A stretch of DNA of 64,000 nt from Thermohalobaculum sp039822785 (lineage in GTDB: Bacteria > Pseudomonadota > Alphaproteobacteria > Rhodobacterales > Rhodobacteraceae): the NCBI GenBank assembly GCA_039822785.1, contig JBCBMO010000001.1, forward strand, positions 62,001 through 126,000, given 5' to 3'. Each line of letters begins with the position of its first letter. The first letter of the stretch is position 1. Positions 7,954 through 15,886 of this stretch are shown piece by piece. A program made the position numbers and the translations under genes. A model generated the notes under the pieces. It saw nothing but the letters and a program-made list of their open reading frames with translations, ran no database searches and was not told the origin of the DNA.

Positions 7954-8559
7954 ATGGCCGATGACGACCTGAAGCTGTCGAGTTTCGATTATACGCGTGT
8001 CGGGTTCGGGCTATCGATCGGCTTGGCGCTCGGGCTCGCCGTTGGCTATCCGATGGGGAACTTCTTTGCCCATCCCTCCAGCTCCGAGGTGGTCGAGCGC
8101 GAACGAGAGGTCGAGGAAGCGCGGCTTCTGATCGACGACCTCTATGACCTGCTCGATGACGAGGCGCTGGAGGGCACGCTGTCGGAGACGACCCGGTCGG
8201 CCATCGCCGAGTCCAAGGCGGCCCTGGATGAGGGCGATCGGCTCTCCGCCATCACGGCCCTGCCGGACGCGCTTGGGGTGCTCGACGAAGCCGAATGCAA
8301 AAGGAGCGGCGTGCGTTTCAAGGTCGGAGACGGCGATCTTGTCCGCAACTGCGAGACCGGCATGGACGTGGTGATCGGGAGCGTGAACACCAATTCGATG
8401 CTCACCGCCGTGATCGGCGGCCGCCGCGTCGCCGAACGCGCGGGTGGCGTCCTGAGCGACGGAAGTGGCCGCTATCCGAACTGTTTCTTCCGCTACCACA
8501 CCCCCGTCGAAGGCGAAGAGCCCCCCAAGGCCTACGTCAGCTTCGATTGTGCCCCGTGA
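7954..8559 (+). CDS. uncharacterised single-pass membrane protein
   Basis: A 201-residue protein with one transmembrane helix near the N-terminus (about residues 16-38, FGLSIGLALGLAVGYPMGNF). A charged helical stretch rich in Glu/Asp/Arg (about 45-110) follows, then a C-terminal domain with four cysteines, two of them in AECKRSG and RNCETG and two in PNCFF and SFDCAP. Spacing suggests disulfides in the periplasm. It starts five bases after the amidohydrolase stop and overlaps the next gene by one base, so it is translated with them. I do not recognise the family. Confidence 0.75.
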   Translation: MADDDLKLSSFDYTRVGFGLSIGLALGLAVGYPMGNFFAHPSSSEVVEREREVEEARLLIDDLYDLLDDEALEGTLSETTRSAIAESKAALDEGDRLSAITALPDALGVLDEAECKRSGVRFKVGDGDLVRNCETGMDVVIGSVNTNSMLTAVIGGRRVAERAGGVLSDGSGRYPNCFFRYHTPVEGEEPPKAYVSFDCAP

Positions 8560-9131
8560 TGAGCTCTTCGGCGTCCGTCCCTCTGGCAGCCAGCCTTTGT
8601 GTGTCAGCCCTTGCGCTGACGTCGCTTCCGGTGTTGGCCCAGCCCCCGATCCCAACGGTGCCGAGCGAACGGTGGACGTTTTGGTACTACGACGCGGAGG
8701 GGTGGCAGACGCTGGATGAGAGCGTCTCGACCTGGACCCAGGGCGTTGTCCGCGACAAGGACGGCCGTGCGGATCTTGCCCTCGACTGCGCCGGCCAGGC
8801 CTCGGGCGTCGGCTACAACGTGACGCTCCAACGCCCCAACCGCCCCCAGGGGCCCTTCGAGGGGGCGGACACCGAAATCAACCTCGGCGTCATCGTCGTC
8901 GGCGGGCGCGGCTACGGCGCGCAGAGCCTTTACGAGACCATGATCGGCCCCGTCGCCTTCCAGGGCTATGGGCCCCACAACGAGGGCGGCTATACCTTCG
9001 GCGCCGAGCCCGCGCTGATCGACGCCCTCAAGGCCGGCAACAGCGTGACCTTCGTGACCGAGGAGGCCGGCAACATGACCTTCTCGCTTTCCGGCTCGAG
9101 CCGCGTCATCAATACCCTCGATTGCGGCTGA
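8559..9131 (+). CDS. uncharacterised secreted protein
   Basis: A 190-residue protein with a Sec signal peptide (hydrophobic core ASLCVSALALTSLPVLAQ, cleavage likely after residue 28). The mature part is predicted beta-rich: DLALDCAG, INLGVIVVGGRGYG and a closing VTFSLSGSSRVINTLDCG. The two mature cysteines probably pair. The ending resembles periplasmic proteins of the invasion-associated-locus-B/DUF1176 style, a weak likeness only. Its ATG overlaps the preceding stop (TGATG). Confidence 0.72.
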   Translation: MSSSASVPLAASLCVSALALTSLPVLAQPPIPTVPSERWTFWYYDAEGWQTLDESVSTWTQGVVRDKDGRADLALDCAGQASGVGYNVTLQRPNRPQGPFEGADTEINLGVIVVGGRGYGAQSLYETMIGPVAFQGYGPHNEGGYTFGAEPALIDALKAGNSVTFVTEEAGNMTFSLSGSSRVINTLDCG

Positions 9132-9250
9132 TGCCGCTTGCGCCCCGGCATAGGCGCTTGAGGGGGCAGAGCGATGCGGACTGTCCTCGACGACCGAACG
9201 CCGTCGCAGAAGGCGGCTCATGGAACCAGCAGGCCCCGCGACAGTGTCGA

Positions 9251-9775
9251 GTGGCCCGCGTGAGGGCGCTCCGTCGCGCCGCCGTTGCGATCGTCCTTGC
9301 CGCACCGACCTTCGCCGCACCGACCTTCGCCTCTGCGGGCGAAGGTCGGTGGACGTATGAGGTGCGGGTGGTCGATGGCGGTGCCCGTGCGGGCATCTTC
9401 CGGCAGGCTGAAATCGAGATCGCCGAGCGCTATCTGCTGATCGTCCGCTGCGGTCGCGGTGACGTCCCCTATCTCGCCATTCGCTTCGGTGGCGGAGATC
9501 CGCAATGGCCTGGCGACGATGTCGTGGTCCGCGCCCATGTTACGTCTGACAGCGGTGTGCAGAGCTTCGATCTCGGTCGCTTGAACTACGCGCTGAGCGT
9601 CTACGCCGTGGAAATGCCGTCGGACTTCGTGGCAGCGCTGTACCATGGGCGCTCGATGACGCTGCAGGGCGTGAACGTCGACTTCGAGCGGGTCTTTCCG
9701 CTCGCTGGCGCCTCTGCCAGTCTCTCGCGGCTGGCCTGTGTGATGGTCGAACCGACTTCAGGAGGAGGATTGTGA
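9251..9775 (+). CDS. uncharacterised secreted protein, similar in layout to the preceding gene
   Basis: From the GTG at 9251 this is a 174-residue protein starting VARVRALRRAAVAIVLAAP, a good signal peptide ending near FASAG. An ATG at 9122 in the same frame would add 43 basic residues with no signal-peptide logic, so the later start is preferred; GTG at 9260 is also possible. The mature part is beta-rich with two cysteines and ends VFPLAGASASLSRLACV, echoing the FSLSGSSRVINTLDC ending of the gene before it, so the two may be distant paralogues. It stops one base before the dihydropyrimidinase ATG. Confidence 0.62.
   Translation: MARVRALRRAAVAIVLAAPTFAAPTFASAGEGRWTYEVRVVDGGARAGIFRQAEIEIAERYLLIVRCGRGDVPYLAIRFGGGDPQWPGDDVVVRAHVTSDSGVQSFDLGRLNYALSVYAVEMPSDFVAALYHGRSMTLQGVNVDFERVFPLAGASASLSRLACVMVEPTSGGGL
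9339..9351 (+). repeat. inverted repeat and tandem duplication inside a signal-peptide coding region
   Basis: A 15-base unit GCCGCACCGACCTTC occurs twice in tandem at 9299-9313 and 9314-9328. A 13-base arm (CACCGACCTTCGC, 9318-9330) is then matched perfectly in inverted orientation at 9339-9351 across an 8-base loop. It encodes the repeated APTFAAPTFA of the signal peptide. It could fold in the mRNA, but may be only a slippage duplication. Confidence 0.6.
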
Positions 9776-9776
9776 C

Positions 9777-11237
9777 ATGAGCAAGGTGATCAAGGGCGGC
9801 ACGGTCGTCACGGCGGACCGGGAGTGGCAGGCCGATGTGCTGATCGAGGGCGAGACCATCGCCGCAGTGGGCGAGAACCTGAGCGGCGACGAGGTGATCG
9901 ACGCGGCCGGCGCCTATGTCATCCCCGGCGGGATCGACCCCCACACCCACTTCGAGATGCCCTTCATGGGCACCCACGCGGCCGAGACCTTCGAGAGCGG
10001 CACCTTCGCCGCCGCCGCCGGCGGCACCACCATGCTGGTCGATTTCGTCCTGCCGGGCCCGGACGGCTCGCTGATCAATGCCGTGAACGAGTGGCACCGG
10101 AAATCCGCCCCTCAGATCTCGGTCGACCTCGGCTACCATATGGCCGTCACCGGCTGGTCCGAGCAGATCTTCACCGAGATGGCCGAGGTCGTGAAGATGG
10201 GGGTGAACACCTTCAAGCACTTCATGGCCTACAAGGGCGCGCTGATGATCGAGGACGACGAGATGTTCGCCTCCTTCCAGCGCTGCGCCGAGCTGGGTGC
10301 CCTGCCGCTGGTCCATGCCGAGAACGGCGACGTCGTGGCGGCGCTGCAGGAGAAATACATGAACGAGGGGCTGACGGGCCCTGAGGGTCATGCCTATTCC
10401 CGCCCGCCGGAGGTCGAGGGCGAAGCCGCCAACCGCGCGATCATGATCGCTGATGCCGCGGGGGTGCCGCTCTACATCGTCCACGTCTCCTGCGAGCAGG
10501 CGCATGAGGCGATCCGCCGGGCCCGCCAAAAGGGGATGCGCGTCTACGGCGAGCCGCTGATCCAACACCTGACGCTCGACGAGACCGAGTACTTCAACCG
10601 CGACTGGGACTATGCCGCGCGCCGGGTCATGAGTCCGCCGTTCCGCGACAAGGGCCATCAAGACAGCCTCTGGGCCGGTCTGGCTGCGGGCTCGCTCCAG
10701 GTGGTGGCGACCGACCACGCGGCCTTCACGACCGAGCAGAAGCGGATGGGCGTCAACGGCTTCCCCTTCATCCCCAACGGCACCGGCGGGGTGGAGGAGC
10801 GTCTCGCCGTCCTCTGGACCAAGGGGGTGGAGACCGGGCGGCTGACCCCGACCGAATTCGTGGCCGTCACCTCGACCAACATCGCCAAGATCCTGAACAT
10901 CTACCCCAAAAAGGGCGCGCTGGTGCCCGGCGCCGATGCCGACGTGGTGGTCTGGGACCCGACGATCCGCAAGACGATCAGCCCCGCGACGCAGAAGTCG
11001 ATCATCGACTACAACGTCTTCGAGGGGATGGAGGTCACCGCCCAGGCCCGCTACACGCTCAGCCGCGGCGAGGTCGTCTGGGCCCACGGCCAGAACAGCG
11101 AGCCCAAGCCCGGCCGCGGCCGCTTCGTGCCCCGCCCGGCCTTCCCCTCGGCCCACAAGGCCCTATCGACCTGGAAGGCCCTCACCGCCCCCAAGGGCAT
11201 CGAGCGCGACCCCCAAAACATCCCCGCCGGCGTCTAG
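9777..11237 (+). CDS. hydA: dihydropyrimidinase / D-hydantoinase
   Basis: A 486-residue cyclic amidohydrolase. The binuclear metal centre is complete: H56 and H58 in GIDPHTHFEMPF, the carboxylated lysine in FMAYKGALM (K153), H180 in VHAENGD, H236 in YIVHVSCEQA and D313 in VATDHAAF. It opens dihydrouracil or dihydrothymine (or hydantoins) to N-carbamoyl products, the substrate class of the amidohydrolase at 6689. A GGAGGAGG site precedes the ATG. Dihydropyrimidine dehydrogenase genes are not in the window, so the first step must be encoded elsewhere. Confidence 0.95.
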   Translation: MSKVIKGGTVVTADREWQADVLIEGETIAAVGENLSGDEVIDAAGAYVIPGGIDPHTHFEMPFMGTHAAETFESGTFAAAAGGTTMLVDFVLPGPDGSLINAVNEWHRKSAPQISVDLGYHMAVTGWSEQIFTEMAEVVKMGVNTFKHFMAYKGALMIEDDEMFASFQRCAELGALPLVHAENGDVVAALQEKYMNEGLTGPEGHAYSRPPEVEGEAANRAIMIADAAGVPLYIVHVSCEQAHEAIRRARQKGMRVYGEPLIQHLTLDETEYFNRDWDYAARRVMSPPFRDKGHQDSLWAGLAAGSLQVVATDHAAFTTEQKRMGVNGFPFIPNGTGGVEERLAVLWTKGVETGRLTPTEFVAVTSTNIAKILNIYPKKGALVPGADADVVVWDPTIRKTISPATQKSIIDYNVFEGMEVTAQARYTLSRGEVVWAHGQNSEPKPGRGRFVPRPAFPSAHKALSTWKALTAPKGIERDPQNIPAGV

Positions 11238-11261
11238 CGGGCGGGGTTTGCGGCGGAGCCC

Positions 11262-12314
11262 TCACTTGTAGTCATACGAGGTACGGACACCCTGAAGCGT
11301 GTCGTCACCCTCGCTGAATAGCAGCCGCAGACCCATATGGTGCGCGCCCGCTCCTGGGGTCATCAACTGGCGACAAAAGCCGTTGACCGGAAAACGGTAG
11401 CCGTTCTCGCGTATCGACCATGCGGATGAGAGCACGAGGCTGTCCGGTGGGCGGCGGCGCCACGTAGAAGGGGCTTTGAACCCCTGTGAGGTCAGCCACG
11501 CGCTCGCGTCCTCAGAGCCGCCCCAGGCAGAGACAAGACGGAAGATACAGGCCTGTGCTTCCCCGTCCGCACCGATAAGGTCCCAATCCATGCGCAGCAG
11601 GTCCTCGCGCACCGCGGCATCGGCCCCCGGCACGAGACACGACTGGGCATCGGGAAAGCGCGCGAGCGCTCGCTTCAGGTCCAAGGTCTTGTCCCGTTCG
11701 TCCAGAACCCGGAAGCGCGGATCGCCAAGGTCCTCGACCGGTGTTGCCAGGTAGAGGCCATACCCGACCCGGACGAAGAGCAGTGCCACGAAGCTGAGCG
11801 CGAGGATGGGGCACAGCTTCCGAGACCATGCGCGGCGCCAAGAGCCGCGCGTCACCCCTTCAGGACCCCCCGCTTGATGTCCAGTGAGCAGGCAGGAGAC
11901 CAGAAGGAAGGTGCATATCCACCCGGTGAGAGATTCAAATGTTCCGAAAACGCTTCCCAAGAACAGGCCAAAAACGACCAAGGCGAACAGCAGCCTATTT
12001 CTCGCCAATAGATGCATGACAGTCAAGTCCAATATAAATAGGATCACCATTAGGACGATAACAAGTAAGCCAAATGAAAAAATTATCCCAAATTGCATGA
12101 AGTGAAGAATTTCAGCGAATACATGTCCAATCTGCATCTCTGGGCTGGCCTCGACGATCATCCACACCATCGCAGTGAAAAAGAGGCTGAGGATAGCCGG
12201 AAAAAACGTCCAGCCAAATCGACGGAGGGCAGAAATCAGCATACAACTTTCCGTATCAATCGAGCGCTGTGGCAGCTCCTCGAGACCGACTTGACATCGA
12301 GTGTCATTGTTCAC
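11262..12314 (-). CDS. uncharacterised multi-pass membrane protein, possibly acquired
   Basis: A 350-residue protein with about five hydrophobic helices in its first half (for example WTFFPAILSLFFTAMVWMIV, IIFSFGLLVIVLMVILFI and ILALSFVALLFVRVGYGLYL), then a soluble C-terminal domain of about 170 residues with a few cysteines. The 5' half of the gene and its upstream region (about 11.9-12.4 kb) are visibly richer in A+T than neighbouring genes, suggesting foreign origin. The start may instead be the ATG at 12242 (MLISALRRFGW). It is convergent with the dihydropyrimidinase gene. I do not recognise a family. Confidence 0.68.
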   Translation of the reverse strand: MNNDTRCQVGLEELPQRSIDTESCMLISALRRFGWTFFPAILSLFFTAMVWMIVEASPEMQIGHVFAEILHFMQFGIIFSFGLLVIVLMVILFILDLTVMHLLARNRLLFALVVFGLFLGSVFGTFESLTGWICTFLLVSCLLTGHQAGGPEGVTRGSWRRAWSRKLCPILALSFVALLFVRVGYGLYLATPVEDLGDPRFRVLDERDKTLDLKRALARFPDAQSCLVPGADAAVREDLLRMDWDLIGADGEAQACIFRLVSAWGGSEDASAWLTSQGFKAPSTWRRRPPDSLVLSSAWSIRENGYRFPVNGFCRQLMTPGAGAHHMGLRLLFSEGDDTLQGVRTSYDYK

Positions 12315-12509
12315 TAGATTAAGGATTGATCTTGTCAGTACACTTGTCGAGAAATGACTACTCGGTCGTGCAATACGCTGATGCTAGCAGTTGACCGCCA
12401 GTTCGACGATCCTCACCCAAAGTCATCTGTCAAGCCGCGTCGGGAAGCGAGGGCGGCCTACAAAAAGGGTCATCCTCGGGTGCTAGGCAGTCCTTAGGGA
12501 GGGCCCAGG

Positions 12510-13586
12510 ATGGCGCGTGTCAGCTATGCGGATGTGGTGAAGACCTTTGGCGAGACCGAGGTCATCAAGCGCCTTTCGCTCGATATGGCGGATGGGGAGT
12601 TCGTGGCCTACGTAGGCCCCTCGGGCTGCGGGAAGACGACGTTGCTTCGGCTGCTTTCCGGGCTTGAGACGGTGACCTCGGGCCGGATCTTCATCGGGGA
12701 GCGCGAGGTCACGGACCTGTCGCCCAAGGCGCGCAACGTCGCCATGGTCTTCCAGAACTACGCGCTCTATCCGCATATGACGGTGGCGGAGAACATCGGC
12801 TTTGGTCTTCGCGTCCGCGGCGTCGACCGGGCCGAGCGGGACCGGACCGTGCGCCGCACCGCCGAGATCCTGGAGATCGGCGCGCTGCTGGAGCGCAAGC
12901 CGCGGGAGCTGTCCGGCGGTCAGCGCCAGCGCGTCGCCATGGGCCGCGCCATCGTGCGTGAGCCCGACGTGTTCCTGATGGACGAGCCGCTCTCGAACCT
13001 CGACGCCCAGCTGCGCGCCCAGATGCGGAGCGAGATCCGCCAGCTCCATCGCCGCCTGGGCGCCACGATGGTCTATGTCACCCACGACCAGGTGGAGGCG
13101 ATGACCATGGCCGACCGTATCGTCGTGTTGCGCGGCGGCGTGATCCAGCAGGTAGGCCACCCCGACGCCCTCTTCGAGCGCCCGGCCAACCGCTTCGTCG
13201 CGGGCTTCATCGGCACCCCCGCCATGAATTTTCTTGACGTGGCTGACACGGGCGGCCCGACCGTCGAAGGCGCAGCCTTGCCCGATCTTCTGGCAGGGGC
13301 GGCGGAGATCGGGGTCCGCCCCCAGGATCTCCACCTCCTCGAGGACGAGGCTCCGGCGATGGTGGCCTGGGAGGCGCGGGTCGATCTGGTGGAGCCGCTG
13401 GGCGGGGAGACCGTGCTGCATCTCACCCGGGGCGGCGCCGCCGTCCGTCTGCGCCATCCCGGCCCGGCACGCGCCGCGGTTGGTCAGATCCGGCGCATCG
13501 GCTTCCACCCCGCCGATGCCCATGCCTTCGACGCGGAGGGCAGGGCTCTCGACGGCACCCGGGGCAGGGTGGCCGCACTGGCATAG
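12510..13586 (+). CDS. ugpC: UgpC/MalK-type ABC transporter ATP-binding protein
   Basis: A 358-residue ATPase with Walker A GPSGCGKTT (residues 36-44), Q-loop VFQNYALYPH, signature LSGGQRQR (134-141), Walker B VFLMDEPLSNLD (154-165), the switch histidine in VTHDQVEAMTMADR (H192) and a C-terminal OB/TOBE regulatory domain from about residue 240. This is the CUT1 type that powers sugar and glycerol-phosphate importers. It is convergent with a minus-strand Ugp-like permease/SBP set (13.7-17.7 kb) that has no ATPase of its own beside it, so it probably serves that set. A GGGAGGG site precedes the ATG. Confidence 0.9.
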   Translation: MARVSYADVVKTFGETEVIKRLSLDMADGEFVAYVGPSGCGKTTLLRLLSGLETVTSGRIFIGEREVTDLSPKARNVAMVFQNYALYPHMTVAENIGFGLRVRGVDRAERDRTVRRTAEILEIGALLERKPRELSGGQRQRVAMGRAIVREPDVFLMDEPLSNLDAQLRAQMRSEIRQLHRRLGATMVYVTHDQVEAMTMADRIVVLRGGVIQQVGHPDALFERPANRFVAGFIGTPAMNFLDVADTGGPTVEGAALPDLLAGAAEIGVRPQDLHLLEDEAPAMVAWEARVDLVEPLGGETVLHLTRGGAAVRLRHPGPARAAVGQIRRIGFHPADAHAFDAEGRALDGTRGRVAALA

Positions 13587-13629
13587 CGCGTCTCAGCGCG
13601 ATCGGGAGATCCGAAGGGCTGGGTCCTGG

Positions 13630-13652
13630 ATTGCCCGGTCAAGCCGGGCAAT
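13630..13652. repeat. dispersed palindromic repeat, copy 1
   Basis: A perfect 9-base inverted repeat ATTGCCCGG / CCGGGCAAT separated by TCAAG, flanked by TGG on the left and GAC on the right. A close relative lies at 51966-51992, and a reverse-orientation relative at 51922-51948. It sits in the short region between two convergent genes. Such hairpins are common intergenic repeats in alphaproteobacteria. Confidence 0.75.
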
Positions 13653-13667
13653 GACGTGCTAAGGCTG

Positions 13668-13688
13668 CGGTTCCCGGATCGGGAACCG
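13668..13688. terminator. short perfect hairpin between convergent genes
   Basis: CGGTTCCCG and CGGGAACCG form a perfect 9-base dyad with a 3-base loop, just downstream of the phosphodiesterase stop (that gene reads right to left and ends at 13695). There is no clear T run, so this may be a factor-assisted terminator or mRNA end-protecting stem rather than a textbook intrinsic terminator. Confidence 0.45.
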
Positions 13689-13694
13689 GACCGC

Positions 13695-14504
13695 TCAGGC
13701 CTGGCCGGGGTAGTCCGGGTCGAGCTTGAAGGGCTGCGGCCCGCCGAAGTCGCCCACATAGGCGGTATGGGTCATCAGCGCCCGGCCATCCCAGAGATGC
13801 AGCAGATAGGCCGGCGGCTCCAGCACCCACTCCGCCGCGGGCCGGACGGTGAAGTCGAGATGCACCTGGTGCGCGACCGAGGGGGCGATCTGGCCCAGCG
13901 TACCGGCCCAACGCACCTGGACAGGGCGGTGATGGTGGCCTGCCACCACGCGCTCCACATGGGGGTGGCGGCCGATCACCTCCGCCATCGCAGCGCCGTT
14001 CAGGCACATGATCTGGTCCATTGCCTTGATGCCCGTGGGAAAGGGCGGGTGGTGGATCGCCGCGATGGTGGGGCGCTGATCGACGCCAAGGGTCCGGTCG
14101 AGCCAGGCGAGCGTCTCCTCGGACAGCATGCCGTGACTGGCGCCGGGTACGACGCTGTCCAGGCCCACCAGACGCACGGGAAACCCCTCGATCACCCAGT
14201 TGATCGGCCCCTCGGCCGGCAGATAGGCGTGATCGCGAAAGGCCGCCCGCATGGCATCGCAGCGGTCGTGATTGCCCGGGATCACGAAGCAGGGCATCGG
14301 CAGACGGTCGAGCTCGGCGCGCAGCAGCGCGTATTCCTCGGCGCTGCCGATATCCGTCAGGTCGCCGGTGACGATCACCGCATCCGGATCGCGGGTGATC
14401 AGCGCATCCACGGCGGCGGCGATGAAGGGCTGGGTCGCCACAGAACCCGACAGCGGGGTCTCCGGCAGGCGCATGTGCAGGTCGGTGATCTGGGCAAGAA
14501 GCAT
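13695..14504 (-). CDS. GpdQ-like metallophosphodiesterase (module 1)
   Basis: A 269-residue calcineurin-like binuclear metallophosphoesterase. The ligand set follows the GpdQ/CpdA pattern: D8 and H10 (MLLAQITDLH), D48 (TGDLTD), N78-H79 (PGNHD), H151 (AAIHHPPFP) and H190/H192 (AGHHHRP). GpdQ enzymes cleave glycerophosphodiesters; relatives hydrolyse cAMP. It is the last gene after a Ugp-type SBP, and Ugp systems import glycerophosphodiesters, so intracellular hydrolysis of an imported diester is the simplest reading. There is no signal peptide, so it acts in the cytoplasm. Confidence 0.88.
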   Translation of the reverse strand: MLLAQITDLHMRLPETPLSGSVATQPFIAAAVDALITRDPDAVIVTGDLTDIGSAEEYALLRAELDRLPMPCFVIPGNHDRCDAMRAAFRDHAYLPAEGPINWVIEGFPVRLVGLDSVVPGASHGMLSEETLAWLDRTLGVDQRPTIAAIHHPPFPTGIKAMDQIMCLNGAAMAEVIGRHPHVERVVAGHHHRPVQVRWAGTLGQIAPSVAHQVHLDFTVRPAAEWVLEPPAYLLHLWDGRALMTHTAYVGDFGGPQPFKLDPDYPGQA

Positions 14505-14527
14505 CGTCAGGGGGTCCGTGAATACGT

Positions 14528-14552
14528 CCCTCCCCGCGGGGTGCGGGGAGGG
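14528..14552. terminator. strong intercistronic hairpin after the SBP gene
   Basis: CCCTCCCCGC and GCGGGGAGGG form a perfect 10-base stem with a 5-base loop, in the 65-base gap between the SBP stop and the phosphodiesterase start. There is no T run. Hairpins after the solute-binding-protein gene commonly protect that part of the mRNA and lower expression of downstream genes. Confidence 0.6.
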
Positions 14553-14569
14553 TTTGGGTCAGGTCTGCC

Positions 14570-15874
14570 TCAGAACTTGTACGCGGTCTCGGCCACGTAA
14601 GGCGCGAGGATCTCGTTGGCGTTCTTCTGCGCACGGGCGGCGGCCTCATCGACCGTCAGCTCAGGGTCCGACAGCAGCGCCTGCATCTCGTCCTCGACCG
14701 CCTTGCGCACCGCGACGGTGTTGAAGGTCGCGATCCAGGGGCCGGCGAATTCGAGCTGCTCCACCGCGCGCAGGGCGTCGGGGTTGTTGGCGACGAACTC
14801 CTTCATCTCCGGCAGCTCATAGGCGGTCTGACGCGGGGCGAAGTAGCCGGTGAAGCGCGACCAGCCGCCGATCACCTCGGGCGAGACCAGGTGGGAGATG
14901 AACTTCCAGGCCGCTTCCTTCTGCGCGTCGCTCGTGCCCTTGAAGGACACCAGCGAAGCACCGCCGATCGGCACGGAGTTGCGCACGTTGCGCGGAATGA
15001 AGGCGACGTCGTAGTCGAAGGTCGCATTCTCCCGCACGAAGCTGAGCGCGCCGGTCGACAGCACGATCATCGAGGCCTGGCCGGCGAAGAAGGCGGTCGA
15101 GACGGCCTTGCCGTCGGTCACCCCCTCGGGCATCGCGCCGTGCTCGTGCACCATGTCGCGCCAGAACTTGAGGCCCGCTTTGGTGGAGGCATGGTCGTAG
15201 AAGATCTCGCCCGCATAGGCGGTGTTGTAGAACGAGCCGCCCGAGGCCATGGCGAGCGACTGTACCAGCCAGCCGTTGTAGTCGTAGTTGGACGGCATCA
15301 TCAGGCCCCAACGCTCACCGTCGGGCTTGGCCAGTGCCTTGGCGGCCTCGATCCACTCCGACCAGGTCTCGGGCGCAGCCTCGATCCCGGCCTCGGCGAA
15401 GTGCTCCTTGTTGTAGTAGAGGATCGGCGTCGAGTTCTGGAAGGGCACCGAGTAGAGCTCGCCGTTGAACAGCGCGTTGGGGCGCACCGCCGGCCAGAAC
15501 TCGCCGAGGAAGGCGTCCAGGTCCGTGCCCTCGGGCGCGATATCGGCGATCGGCACGATCAGGTCGTTCATCGCCAGCTCAGCCGCGAAGTTGGCCGACA
15601 TCAGCACGACCGCCGGGGGCTTGCCCGCCTCGGCCGCGGCCTGGCTCTTGATCTTGGTGTCGTCGTAGGAGCCGGTGAAGACGCCGACCACTTCGACCTC
15701 GTCCTGGGCAGCGTTGTACTCGCGCACGATGCGCTGCATCTCGCGGCTCAGCTTGCCCTGCACGGGGGCGGGGAACATGAACTCGATGCGTTCCTGGGCC
15801 GACGCCCCCTCGGGCGCGGCGGTGGCAAGGGCGACGACCGCGGCGGCGGTCGCAATCCGGGCGATGTAGGTCAT
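14570..15874 (-). CDS. Ugp-type ABC transporter substrate-binding protein (module 1)
   Basis: A 434-residue periplasmic binding protein with a Sec signal peptide (MTYIARIATAAAVVALATA, cleavage near residue 26 after ASA). The mature part follows the UgpB/MalE cluster: IEFMFPAPVQGKLSREMQRI, PPAVVLMSANFAAEL, NSTPILYYNKEHFAEAGIEAAPETWSEW and SIGG-type hinge segments such as VPIGGASLVSF. UgpB proteins bind glycerol 3-phosphate or glycerophosphocholine. Two cognate permeases lie upstream and a GpdQ-like enzyme downstream. Ligand identity is inferred. Confidence 0.9.
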   Translation of the reverse strand: MTYIARIATAAAVVALATAAPEGASAQERIEFMFPAPVQGKLSREMQRIVREYNAAQDEVEVVGVFTGSYDDTKIKSQAAAEAGKPPAVVLMSANFAAELAMNDLIVPIADIAPEGTDLDAFLGEFWPAVRPNALFNGELYSVPFQNSTPILYYNKEHFAEAGIEAAPETWSEWIEAAKALAKPDGERWGLMMPSNYDYNGWLVQSLAMASGGSFYNTAYAGEIFYDHASTKAGLKFWRDMVHEHGAMPEGVTDGKAVSTAFFAGQASMIVLSTGALSFVRENATFDYDVAFIPRNVRNSVPIGGASLVSFKGTSDAQKEAAWKFISHLVSPEVIGGWSRFTGYFAPRQTAYELPEMKEFVANNPDALRAVEQLEFAGPWIATFNTVAVRKAVEDEMQALLSDPELTVDEAAARAQKNANEILAPYVAETAYKF

Positions 15875-15886
15875 GGGGGGATCTCC

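Noticed and set aside
12315..12509. RNA gene or promoter cluster upstream of the UgpC-like ATPase
   Set aside because: The stretch is AT-richer and lacks clear -35/-10 pairs or stable hairpins; only a ribosome site just before 12510 is supported.
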